Positions 8,213 to 16,581 of a stretch of 64,000 nucleotides of DNA are shown here, piece by piece. The stretch is from JAMXLO01 sp963850535 (lineage in GTDB: Bacteria > Pseudomonadota > Alphaproteobacteria > Acetobacterales > Acetobacteraceae), in NCBI GenBank assembly GCA_963850535.1, contig CAWKMC010000015.1, forward strand, positions 62,001-126,000, read 5' to 3'. Every line of letters begins with the position of its first letter. Position 1 is the stretch's first letter. The position numbers and the translations under genes are program-made. Below the pieces are notes generated by a model. That model ran no database searches, was not told the origin of the DNA, and saw only the letters and a program-made list of their open reading frames with translations.

Positions 8213-9337
8213 ATGCAACTCTCGCTTCGCACATTCAACACGCTCGTTGAGTCGATGGCCGCGGCAGTGCAGGCGGCCGCAACACAACTTCTCGACCTCA
8301 CTGTAGGATCCACCCTCCGCGCTGTATTGGAGGCAAACGCCTCCGTCTGCTTGTGGATGCAGTGGCTGATTCTGCAGGTGCTCCGCACCACTAGGGCGGC
8401 CACCAGCACCGGAGCCGATCTCGACAGCTGGATGGCAGATTTGTCGCTGACCCGACTCCCTGCGGTCAGCGCCACAGGGATCGTGACGTTCTCGCGCTTC
8501 ACGTCGACTTTGGTCGCCTTGATACCGGTCGGAACACTGGTTCGGACCGCCGATGGCACTCAAACGTTTTTGGTTGTAGCTGACACGACCGATCCCGCCT
8601 GGGTGGGTGCGAGCAACGGGTACGTCGTCGCCGGTGGTCTAGCCTCGCTCGACCTCCCGGTCATGGCACTCGTACCAGGAATCGCGGGGAATGTTCAGGC
8701 GGGTGCGATCTCCTTGCTGGCTTCCGCAGTTCCGGGCATCGACTCGGTGTACAATGCGAGCGCCTTTCTGAACGGTCTGGATGCAGAAACCGATGATGCC
8801 TTCAGGGGCCGCTTTCGCAACTTCATCGCAAGCCGTTCGCGCGCAACACCCGCCGCGGTCGCATATGCGGTCACCAGCATTCAACAAGGGCTGGACTATA
8901 CAATTCAAGAGAACACCGATCCTACGGGACAGCCAAGGCTCGGCCAGTTTGTCGTTACGGTCGACGACGGGTCAGGCAGTCCGTCCACGGCGCTACTATC
9001 GACTGTGCAGACTGCAATCGAGGCTGTGCGACCCGTCGGCTCATTGTTCAGCGTTCGTCCACCAAGTGTCGTTACGGCCGATGTTTCGATGCTGATCACC
9101 GTGGCACCAGATACCACGAAGGCACCGATCCAGGCGATGGTGGGCAATGCGGTCAGGAATTACATCAATGACTTGCCGATTGGCTCCGGACTCGCGCTGA
9201 CAAGATTGGCGCAGATCGGCTACTCGGCGAGCCCATCGGTGATCAACGTGACCGCCTTGCTGATAAATGGCGCGTCTGACGATTTGGCCGCCATGGCAAC
9301 AAGCGTGATCAAGACAGGAACGGTCGCGGTGAATTGA
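8213..9337 (+). CDS. baseplate J-like protein
   Basis: A 374-residue baseplate wedge protein of the GpJ/Mu gp47 family. Visible parts are the N-terminal helical segment (LRAVLEANASVCLWMQWL), the PVGTLVRTADG beta segment, GIAGNVQAGAISLL, and ETDDAFRGRFRNFIASRSRATPAA in shorter pieces, all characteristic. It builds the wedge ring with W and I. The preceding stop is five bases upstream and the I gene follows after one base. Confidence 0.9.
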   Translation: MQLSLRTFNTLVESMAAAVQAAATQLLDLTVGSTLRAVLEANASVCLWMQWLILQVLRTTRAATSTGADLDSWMADLSLTRLPAVSATGIVTFSRFTSTLVALIPVGTLVRTADGTQTFLVVADTTDPAWVGASNGYVVAGGLASLDLPVMALVPGIAGNVQAGAISLLASAVPGIDSVYNASAFLNGLDAETDDAFRGRFRNFIASRSRATPAAVAYAVTSIQQGLDYTIQENTDPTGQPRLGQFVVTVDDGSGSPSTALLSTVQTAIEAVRPVGSLFSVRPPSVVTADVSMLITVAPDTTKAPIQAMVGNAVRNYINDLPIGSGLALTRLAQIGYSASPSVINVTALLINGASDDLAAMATSVIKTGTVAVN

Positions 9338-9338
9338 C

Positions 9339-10013
9339 GTGATTGGCGATCAAGCTGACATTGTTGGGCGCCTGCGCGCGGTGTTGCCAGTAAGGTGGTT
9401 CCCGGACAGCGCTCCTGTTCTGGATGCGCTTCTGAGCGGCCTTGCTTCTGGCTGGAGTTCCGTATTCCAACAACTGCAATATGTGCAAGCGCAGACGCGC
9501 ATCGCCACAGCCACTGACATTTGGCTCGATGTCGTCGCACAGGATTATCTCGGTTCCCGCCTCGTTCGACGCGCCGGTCAAGGTGATGCGGCATTTCGTG
9601 GGGCAATTCAACGCGAACTGTTCCGCGAACGCGGAACCCGCGCCGCTATTGTGTCAGTACTGCAGGATCTCACAGGACGTCCTCCGCAGATCTTCGAACC
9701 TGCCCGACCGGGGGACACCGGCGGCTACGGATCGTCGGCTGGCGATGGCGGGGGGCTCGGATATGGTTGCGCCGGCGGCTGGGGAAGCCTGACCCTGCCG
9801 TTCCAGTGCTTCATCACTGCCTATCGTCCAATCGGTGCCGGGATAGCTATGATCAGTGGCTGGTCGTCGAATGGCGGAGCTTATGGCCAGGGAGCGATCG
9901 AATACGCGAGCCTCACTATGGTGCAGGCCCAGGTAACCGACGGTGACATCTATAACGCCGTTGCGGGTGTGCTTCCCGTAGCGACGATCGGTTGGACCCG
10001 GATCACCGACTGA
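9339..10013 (+). CDS. tail protein I-like, glycine-rich C terminus
   Basis: A 224-residue protein from GTG 9339, directly after J. The N-terminal half (WFPDSAPVLDALLSGLASGW, then TDIWLDVVAQDYLGSRL and FRGAIQRELFRERGTRAAI) resembles phage I-like/DUF2313-type wedge tip proteins that connect the baseplate to fibres. The middle is a glycine-rich stretch (GGYGSSAGDGGGLGYG) before a C-terminal domain. Position after J supports the assignment. Confidence 0.65.
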   Translation: MIGDQADIVGRLRAVLPVRWFPDSAPVLDALLSGLASGWSSVFQQLQYVQAQTRIATATDIWLDVVAQDYLGSRLVRRAGQGDAAFRGAIQRELFRERGTRAAIVSVLQDLTGRPPQIFEPARPGDTGGYGSSAGDGGGLGYGCAGGWGSLTLPFQCFITAYRPIGAGIAMISGWSSNGGAYGQGAIEYASLTMVQAQVTDGDIYNAVAGVLPVATIGWTRITD

Positions 10014-10043
10014 ACCGGTTAGCGAGATCAGATAGAGGACCTT

Positions 10044-11296
10044 ATGGACAGAATCCTGGTCTACCCCGGGAGCATTCCGCTTGATACCGATCTGCTCAAC
10101 ACAAACCGAAACAGCATGATTGCGTTGGGCTATCTCGCCCAGGCGATACTCGGCACTGACACCGTCGTTGATGGACTGGTCTGCTCACCCACGGCACCAG
10201 CCTCGCTCTCAATCACGGTTGGGCCGGGCAGCATCATCCAGTTGTCCGTGGTCGACACACTCGCCTACGGGTCCCTGCCAGCCGACACCACTGATCCATT
10301 GGTGAAACAGGGAATTAACCTTACCTCGACTTCCTTTACATTGACATCGCCAACGACCTCAGGCCAGGCAATCAACTATCTGATACAGGTCGCGTTGCTG
10401 GAAGGCGATGCCAATCCTGTCGTTCTACCCTATTACAACGCGACCAATCCGGCGCAACCATACAGTGGACCGAATAACGCAGGGATTGAGCAAAACACTT
10501 TGCGTGTCCAGCGAGTGCAGCTGCAGCTCAAGGCCGGCGCCGCTGCCAATTCCGGCTTCCAGGTCACGCCCCCTGTGGATAACGGATGGGTGGGTCTTTA
10601 CGCCATCACGCTCTCCTACGGGCAAACATCGATTACCAGCACGAATATCACCAAACTCTCGACCGCGCCGTTCCTGGGCTGGAAGCTTCCCGCACTACGA
10701 CCCGGCTTCGCTTCCGGCGTTGGCACCTACACAAGCAACGGCATGTTCACGGTTCCGACAGGCGTCAGCCAAGTGGAGGTTGAGGTGTGGGGAGGTGGAT
10801 CTGGAAGCTACGCTTCGACCCTGACCTACGCCAGCGGCGGAGGAGCTGGGGGGGCTATGCCCGCAAGCGCGTCACCGGACTGATTACCGGCCAAACGATT
10901 CCCATAACGGTAGGCCTTGGCGGTATAGCCGGCACCACGGCGGGTGGCGCACCGTCTGCTGGCGGAACGTCGAGCTTTGGCACCTACGTCAGTGCCACGG
11001 GCGGCAGCCTGAATATCTTGGCGACCATGCAGGACCCGCGTAACGGCGCAACACCTGGCGGCTTTGGTGTGGGCGGCGACGTCAACCTCACGGGATCTGC
11101 CGGCCAAGGAGCATTGCTGAACCAAGGCGGACTTGGAGGCGGTGCTCCGATGGGTGGCTGCCAAAACAGCGGAACCTGGGGTGTGCAAGGCAGTTCCCCT
11201 GGCGGGGGCGCCTCCGGTGCCGGCACTGGGGCAAACAGTGCCACTCCATGTAACGGCGCGCCCGGCGCATCCGGCTTGGTTGTGGTCAGATGGTAG
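10044..11296 (+). pseudogene. tail fibre with glycine-rich C-terminal domain, frame changes at a G7 tract
   Basis: The first frame starts at ATG 10044 and encodes a fibre shaft-like protein up to VEVEVWGGGSGSYAS and SGGGAGG. At a run of seven G (10848-10854) the open frame must move by -1 (or two G be removed) to continue as YARKRVTGLITGQTIPITVG and a glycine-rich domain (GGLGGGAPMGG, SSPGGGASGAG) ending GLVVVRW at TAG 11294-11296. This glycine-rich terminal domain is common in fibres. The unshifted frame stops soon at 10881-10883. The tract could be a mutation, a phase-variable switch or a ribosomal slip. Confidence 0.7.
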
Positions 11297-11304
11297 GATC
11301 GGCA

Positions 11305-11571
11305 ATGAGAACCTATGCGCGGATGCAGAATGGCATTGTCGCAGAAATACTGAAGACCGACGGCGACATCACTCGTATGTTCAATCCGGCCTTGGTCTGG
11401 GTGGACATCTCCTCCCAGGCTGACGTCGTAGAGGGATGGCATTTCGACGGGACAAACTTCACCGCGCCAGCGACACATCACACTTCTGCACAAGTGCCCA
11501 GCATCGCAGAGTTGCAGGCGCAACTCGCGGCGCTCAGCGCGCAGATCGCCGCGCTGAGCGGCCGTGACTGA
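11305..11571 (+). CDS. small fibre-associated protein with coiled-coil end
   Basis: An 88-residue protein; I prefer ATG 11305, which has GGATC upstream, over ATG 11290 inside the fibre gene. The first part (ARMQNGIVAEILKTDGDI) and middle (GWHFDGTNFTAP) match the short tail-fibre assembly or accessory proteins found after fibre genes. The C terminus is a short heptad-like helix (IAELQAQLAALSAQIAALSG), suited to oligomerisation. The next gene overlaps its stop. Confidence 0.55.
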   Translation: MRTYARMQNGIVAEILKTDGDITRMFNPALVWVDISSQADVVEGWHFDGTNFTAPATHHTSAQVPSIAELQAQLAALSAQIAALSGRD

Positions 11572-12078
11572 TAGCAGCCAAAATCAGGTAAATGCCATGC
11601 CCACTCCGGCAAGTCATGTTTGGAAGCCGAGCACTGCTCGAACTGTCGTGCTCGATTGCTTTATCCCGGTCCCTCGCGGTTCGACCGCGATTGCACCCCC
11701 GCCGTTGAACTGGCCGACCAAGGATCCCGCTGATGTATTGGATTATCAGTTCGACGTATCACCGGCGCTGGTGGGGAACGACGGCGATGCCGTTGAGATC
11801 TCGATGTCTCGATCGAACCGGCCAATCCCGGCGACCTCACATTGGACAGTGCAACGACCGATGGGCCGGTTGCAGTGCTGTGGCTGTCAGGAGGACAGTC
11901 GGGGACGGTATATACGATCAACTTGACAATCGGGACTGTGAACGGGCGTACGATCAACCGTACAATTCTCCTGCCGGTCCTTTACCTGTCCGTTCCACCT
12001 GTCCCGTCGAACGCTCTGGTGACTGATGCAGGAATAGTGCTGATCGATCAGAACGGCAACCCGGTTCTGATTTCGTAG
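11564..12078 (+). pseudogene. fibre-tail adaptor-like protein, frameshifted
   Basis: The first frame (GTG 11564, or ATG 11597) encodes LNWPTKDPADVLDYQFDVS and continues to about 11805. The protein then moves frame and reads SIEPANPGDLTLDSAT, GPVAVLWLSGGQSGTVY and TIGTVNGRTINRT, ending NGNPVLIS at 12078. This type is known as the phage fibre-tail adaptor protein. The shift lies in a short repeated TCTCGAT-like segment (11798-11814) and equals -1, or two inserted bases. Without it the first frame ends at 11926 in unrelated sequence. Confidence 0.6.
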
Positions 12079-12158
12079 CGCCTGCAAAGCATAGTTCACG
12101 GTTTTGCCGACGCGCTTGCAACACTTCCGGGCCAAGAGCCCAAGAGGCCGACCTTACC

Positions 12159-14912
12159 ATGCCGACAATTGATCAGCTTGCGCCAGGCACGGCGGCCTCA
12201 GATTCCGATGAACTCTTGGTCAGCCAGAGCGGCATCGCCCGCAAGATCACCCGAGCACAACTCCTCGCTGGCGTACAACCCGAGCTGGCTATCAGTTCTG
12301 GGAACCTGCTCGGACGCACCAGCCCTGGCGTAGGCATTCCGGAGCAGATCAGTATTGGCGCCAATCTTCGGTTGGCCAATGGAGCGCTGTCGGCGAGTGC
12401 CGCACCATTCAACATCGCCAACTTGTCCATGGGGACAGTCCCGGCCAGTGGCGATCTGGTTCCGCTAGGGCAGCACGGCAGTAATCTGGCTGTCACCTAC
12501 AGCCAGTTTATGAATGGCCTATCGGGCGTTTCCAACATCGATATAAGTCAATTCCTGGTAACGCCGACCGGAGGGCACACCCCAAGCAAACTTGGTGACT
12601 TCGCAGCCAATATCTTGCTAGCGACAGGCGGCACTCTGACTGGCCCGCTGACACTGTCGTCCGATCCGACACAGTCGCTGCAAGCAGCAACGAAACGCTA
12701 TGTCGACTCGCAGATCACGACAGTTTTGCCGAAGACTGGCGGCAGTTTATCCGGCAGTCTCACGCTGGCCGCCGACCCAACGGTAAATCTGCAAGCCGCT
12801 ACTAAGCAATACGTTGATACTCAAGTAGCGACCGCTGTTCCGAAAGCCGGGGGAACGCTCACTGGAGCTTTGACCCTTGCAGCCAATCCTATAACTGCTC
12901 TGCAGGCCGCAACTAAGCAGTACGTCGACACCCACCTCCTACGAACCGGCGATACGCTGACCGGTCCACTGGTGCTTGCCGCCGATCCCACGGCGGCAAT
13001 GCAGGCAGCCACGAAGGGTTACGTCGACAGCCAGATGGCAGGCGCGTTGCCGAAGACTGGCGGCACGCTCTCCGGCGCCTTGACCCTTGCTGGGGACCCA
13101 TCTGCATCACTTCATGCAGCCACCAAGCACTACGTCGATACACAGGTCGCGACCTCATTACCCATCGCAGGCGGCACCATGACCGGTCCCGTCACGCTAT
13201 TTGGCAATCCGACGACAGCCTTGCACGCTGCAAGCAAGCAGTATGTGGATGGCCAGGTCGCTGGCGCTCTCCCCACGACCGGCGGAACACTGACCGGAAC
13301 CTTGACCCTGGCAGGCGACCCTACCGCGCCCTTCCAGGCCGCCACCAGGCGATATGTCGACAGCTCTACAGGCGGAGGGACGGGCGTCATCAACGTGCGG
13401 GCAGCGCCGTACAACGCTCTGCTGAATGGATCCACGGACGACACTGCCGCGTTCAGGGCAGCCTATCAGGCAGCCCCTGCGGGTTCGGTAATATACGTGC
13501 CAAATGGCGTGACGGTCCTTCAACCACCCTCCAACTGGGGGATGCCGGTGACCAAGCGCGTCAAGTGGATCGTCGACGGCACGACACTTGCCGACGGAAC
13601 GCCGCTGTCCAATACGATCCCAGGGGGCGGAGGCCCGACAGGCAATTATCTCCCAGGTATTGTCGTCGGAAACAGTACACAAAGTGCCGAATTCTCCCAG
13701 AACGGGTCGCAAGGCTCCGACTTCGCCGTCGTGCACTCGTCGTACGTCGTCAATCATTCGGCCGGCAGCGGCGGGGTCATCGCCAACAACCGAACCGACA
13801 CTATCATCTACAACAGCCCGGCGAACTACGTGTGGGGAGGCGTTGACAGGCTGCTATGGTGCGGCACGCAGACACCCAACGGCTTCGGTGCAGCCGAGCA
13901 CGTCGGCCGATATGTGCAGACGATCAGGCAGTCGATCACCAACGGTTCGAATGGTAGGCCACTGCCGCAGCCGAACCTGTGGGCAGCTTGCCTGGAATAC
14001 CGCGACACCACTGGCCAACCCTCCAGTTCCGCGGCATCATCAATAACCGTGGAGATGGACTGGTTCGGCAATGGGCCAGACGACGGCTCAAGGCGCCAGA
14101 TCCAGTCCCTCGTAATCGGTCAGAACACCACGTCAGGAGCCCCCGTCGAAGTCTCGACGATATTGGGCGTATGGCTGGCCGCAGGCAGCAGCGGTCGCGC
14201 CTATACCGTCTTCAACATCAACGTGCCTTTTTCAACGTCAGTTCTTGATACGACCTCCGCACAGCAGCTATCCGGCGCTGCAGCCATACGGATGGCCGCC
14301 GGTCACGCCATCGCTTTTGAACCGACCGCCAATTCCAGATTGGCCTATGACAGCATTACGAGTACGCTTCGATACTATCAGGGCACTTTGTCCTACCCCG
14401 TGGGCAAAGGAATTTCGGTTGGGTGGCAGAGCGCATATTCCAACAGCGCCACTCTCCCGAATTACATTGCCGGGAACATTGTTACACTCTCAGGCAGTTT
14501 GCCGTACACCATAACACTGCCTTCGGCGATTACTGTCGCGGCTGGGACCGGCTTCACGCTCGCCGTTGTTGGAACCGCGAACGTCAGCATTGCTACGACA
14601 GGTAGCGATGCAATCGATAACAGGCCGGTGACCCTTTATCCCAATGACCGTTACCATGTCGTGTCCGACGGCGCTTCCACATGGCGCGAGGTGTTCCGGA
14701 CAAATTCTGTCAATCCCCGCTCCACTGGCCCGATAATATTGCCTTCATACACGGTGGCCGCCCTGCCAACGTCGGCCTCTGTCGGTGCGATTGCCTTCGC
14801 CAGCAATGGACGCAAGCCAGGCGAAGTGGTCGGAGCGGGAACTGGCGTTCAGGTGTACTACGATGGGCGGGGCTGGATATCGGCGTCCAGCGGTGGGCTA
14901 ACCAATGCTTGA
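12159..14912 (+). CDS. large tail fibre with 37-residue repeats and lyase-like domain
   Basis: A 917-residue fibre. Residues 1-70 are an attachment module (MPTIDQLAPGTAASDSDELL, then GNLLGRTSPG) shared with the next gene. Residues about 155-404 are seven tandem repeats of about 37 residues built on GGTLTGPLTLAADP and QAATKQYVDTQ, the collar-type repeat of many fibre shafts. From about residue 408 comes the start of a right-handed beta-helix domain (GVINVRAAPYNALLNGSTDD, then AAFRAAYQAAPAGSVIYVP), as in pectate-lyase-like depolymerases, followed by a C-terminal domain. It probably recognises or cuts surface polysaccharide. Intact. Confidence 0.8.
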   Translation: MPTIDQLAPGTAASDSDELLVSQSGIARKITRAQLLAGVQPELAISSGNLLGRTSPGVGIPEQISIGANLRLANGALSASAAPFNIANLSMGTVPASGDLVPLGQHGSNLAVTYSQFMNGLSGVSNIDISQFLVTPTGGHTPSKLGDFAANILLATGGTLTGPLTLSSDPTQSLQAATKRYVDSQITTVLPKTGGSLSGSLTLAADPTVNLQAATKQYVDTQVATAVPKAGGTLTGALTLAANPITALQAATKQYVDTHLLRTGDTLTGPLVLAADPTAAMQAATKGYVDSQMAGALPKTGGTLSGALTLAGDPSASLHAATKHYVDTQVATSLPIAGGTMTGPVTLFGNPTTALHAASKQYVDGQVAGALPTTGGTLTGTLTLAGDPTAPFQAATRRYVDSSTGGGTGVINVRAAPYNALLNGSTDDTAAFRAAYQAAPAGSVIYVPNGVTVLQPPSNWGMPVTKRVKWIVDGTTLADGTPLSNTIPGGGGPTGNYLPGIVVGNSTQSAEFSQNGSQGSDFAVVHSSYVVNHSAGSGGVIANNRTDTIIYNSPANYVWGGVDRLLWCGTQTPNGFGAAEHVGRYVQTIRQSITNGSNGRPLPQPNLWAACLEYRDTTGQPSSSAASSITVEMDWFGNGPDDGSRRQIQSLVIGQNTTSGAPVEVSTILGVWLAAGSSGRAYTVFNINVPFSTSVLDTTSAQQLSGAAAIRMAAGHAIAFEPTANSRLAYDSITSTLRYYQGTLSYPVGKGISVGWQSAYSNSATLPNYIAGNIVTLSGSLPYTITLPSAITVAAGTGFTLAVVGTANVSIATTGSDAIDNRPVTLYPNDRYHVVSDGASTWREVFRTNSVNPRSTGPIILPSYTVAALPTSASVGAIAFASNGRKPGEVVGAGTGVQVYYDGRGWISASSGGLTNA
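12621..13370 (+). repeat. seven tandem ~111-bp repeats within tail fibre gene
   Basis: Each unit encodes about 37 residues with the pattern [KRT]-[TA]-G-G-[TS]-L-[TS]-G-x-L-T-L-x-x-[DN]-P, then Q-A-A-T-K-x-Y-V-D. The third unit is shorter by about five residues (YVDTHLL runs straight into RTGD). The copies have diverged at DNA level, so they are old rather than a fresh expansion. Confidence 0.85.
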
Positions 14913-14949
14913 GTCACGATTGATGCGAGCCGCCATCTAGGATTTGCGA

Positions 14950-16575
14950 ATGCCGACAATTTCTCAGTTACCGGTTGCTACGTCAGTTACGCCGGCCGAT
15001 GAATTGCCCATCAGTCAGGAAGGCGTGACACATTCCGTCAGCATCGGTACGTTGCTGGCAGGCACTCAACCCGCGATCATCGCCGAGACAGGAAGTCTGC
15101 TTGGGCGAATCAGTCTTGGTGCGGGTTCTCCGGAGGCTATCGCGATCGGCGAGGGTCTGTCGCTGAAGTCTGGAACGCTGATGGCGTCGTCGTTCGACGT
15201 GACCAGTCTGCCGCAGCAGGCGACATTATCGATCGATGACAATGCCGTTGTGGACAGCGGCGGGGCGATGACACTCATGCCCTTGTCCGCGCTGCGCGGT
15301 TTGTTCTCGGCCGGTTCGAACATCAGCATAGATGCCAGCGGCACAATCTCTGCCGCAGTGACGGGCACTGGATCATCAGGCAGCTATGGCATCGCCCAAC
15401 TTGCGCCAGTTGGCGTCATCGCAAGCAGCGACCTGGTCGCGATCAGCCAGAATGGCACTGATCATACCATCAGCTACGCCAATCTGCTGGACGGCTTGAC
15501 GATCGACAACGCGCAGCCAGCGTCTCCTGCAACAGATACCGACACGCTTTGGGTCGCGCAGACGGGCAGCACGATGCTGCGGCAGACTTTTGCAGCAATC
15601 TGGACCTGGCTTGTCACCAAGCTGCCGTCATACAAGCGGCCAGTGATCGAAATCACAAGTAATACCACACTGGACGGCACGATTCATAATGGCCGGCTGT
15701 TGATCTGCAGCCAGCCGGTCACGCTCACGCCAGTGCCTCTCAATATGGGAAGTGGCTTCTACTGCGACGTGCTGAACCTGAGCGGCACAGACGTCACATT
15801 GGGTTCAGGCATCCGCACCTCGTCGGGTTCCGGGCAGTTACCGAGCGGCCAAACAGCAGCGATCAGTGTCGCCACCTATTCGGGAGGCACTGTCGTGTTC
15901 GCGTCACTATCCGGCACGGCGACGCAGGTCGCGTCCTCGCAAGTCCCCGGGCAGGTGACGGGGCTCGTGTCAATCAATGCGACAACCAGCACCATTACCC
16001 TCGCGTGGACTCCACCCAGTTCGGGCGGCGCGGTGGTCAGCTATTCCGTGCGATGGTCGCCAGCGGGCGCAAACATCTGGACTCAATTCGACAACATCAG
16101 CGGCACGTCCACTACGGTCAGCGGTCTAACGGCCAACACGTCCTTCGATTTCCAAGTCTGCGCAACGAACACTGGCGGCAGCAGCGCATGGACCGCATCG
16201 CGCACGGCCGCGACCACCAGCGGTGGCAACTATTCGCTGAGCAACACCAACCATAGCCCGGTCGACGGCGCGACTTTCTCGATTAACCAAAGCGGCATCA
16301 TCGCCCAGATCAGCGACGACAGCGCATCGGGTGATGGCAGTCGTACGGTGCCGGCGAGCGTCGCTTTCTATTGGTCGAACAGCAACACCATAGTTCCGAC
16401 GGCCGGCGCCCAGCCCTGCGTGCAATGGAGCAATGCGGGGCACAATCTCTGGGTCCAATACATCAGTGCACCGGGCACAGCAGGCAATTACTTCCTGTGG
16501 GCTGTTGCGAAGAACGCGGGCGGCAGTGTCGTCGCAACCTACGTCTGGCCTTCGGCCTTTACCGTCCACATCTGA
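14950..16575 (+). CDS. tail fibre/receptor-binding protein with fibronectin type III domain
   Basis: A 541-residue protein from ATG 14950 (an upstream TTG at 14944 is possible). Residues 1-75 repeat the attachment module of the preceding fibre (MPTISQLPVATSVTPADELP, then GSLLGRISLGAGSPEAIAIG). A fibronectin type III domain lies at about residues 335-425 (PGQVTGLVSINATTSTITLA, SYSVRWSPAG, SGLTANTSFDFQVCATN). The C-terminal 110 residues form another beta domain. Such modules bind surface sugars or proteins. Two fibres with the same docking module suggest alternative or mixed fibres. Confidence 0.75.
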   Translation: MPTISQLPVATSVTPADELPISQEGVTHSVSIGTLLAGTQPAIIAETGSLLGRISLGAGSPEAIAIGEGLSLKSGTLMASSFDVTSLPQQATLSIDDNAVVDSGGAMTLMPLSALRGLFSAGSNISIDASGTISAAVTGTGSSGSYGIAQLAPVGVIASSDLVAISQNGTDHTISYANLLDGLTIDNAQPASPATDTDTLWVAQTGSTMLRQTFAAIWTWLVTKLPSYKRPVIEITSNTTLDGTIHNGRLLICSQPVTLTPVPLNMGSGFYCDVLNLSGTDVTLGSGIRTSSGSGQLPSGQTAAISVATYSGGTVVFASLSGTATQVASSQVPGQVTGLVSINATTSTITLAWTPPSSGGAVVSYSVRWSPAGANIWTQFDNISGTSTTVSGLTANTSFDFQVCATNTGGSSAWTASRTAATTSGGNYSLSNTNHSPVDGATFSINQSGIIAQISDDSASGDGSRTVPASVAFYWSNSNTIVPTAGAQPCVQWSNAGHNLWVQYISAPGTAGNYFLWAVAKNAGGSVVATYVWPSAFTVHI

Positions 16576-16581
16576 TCGGTC

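Noticed and set aside
12621..13370. Tandem repeats as a CRISPR or minisatellite
   Set aside because: They are in-frame protein repeats of a tail fibre with diverged DNA sequence.
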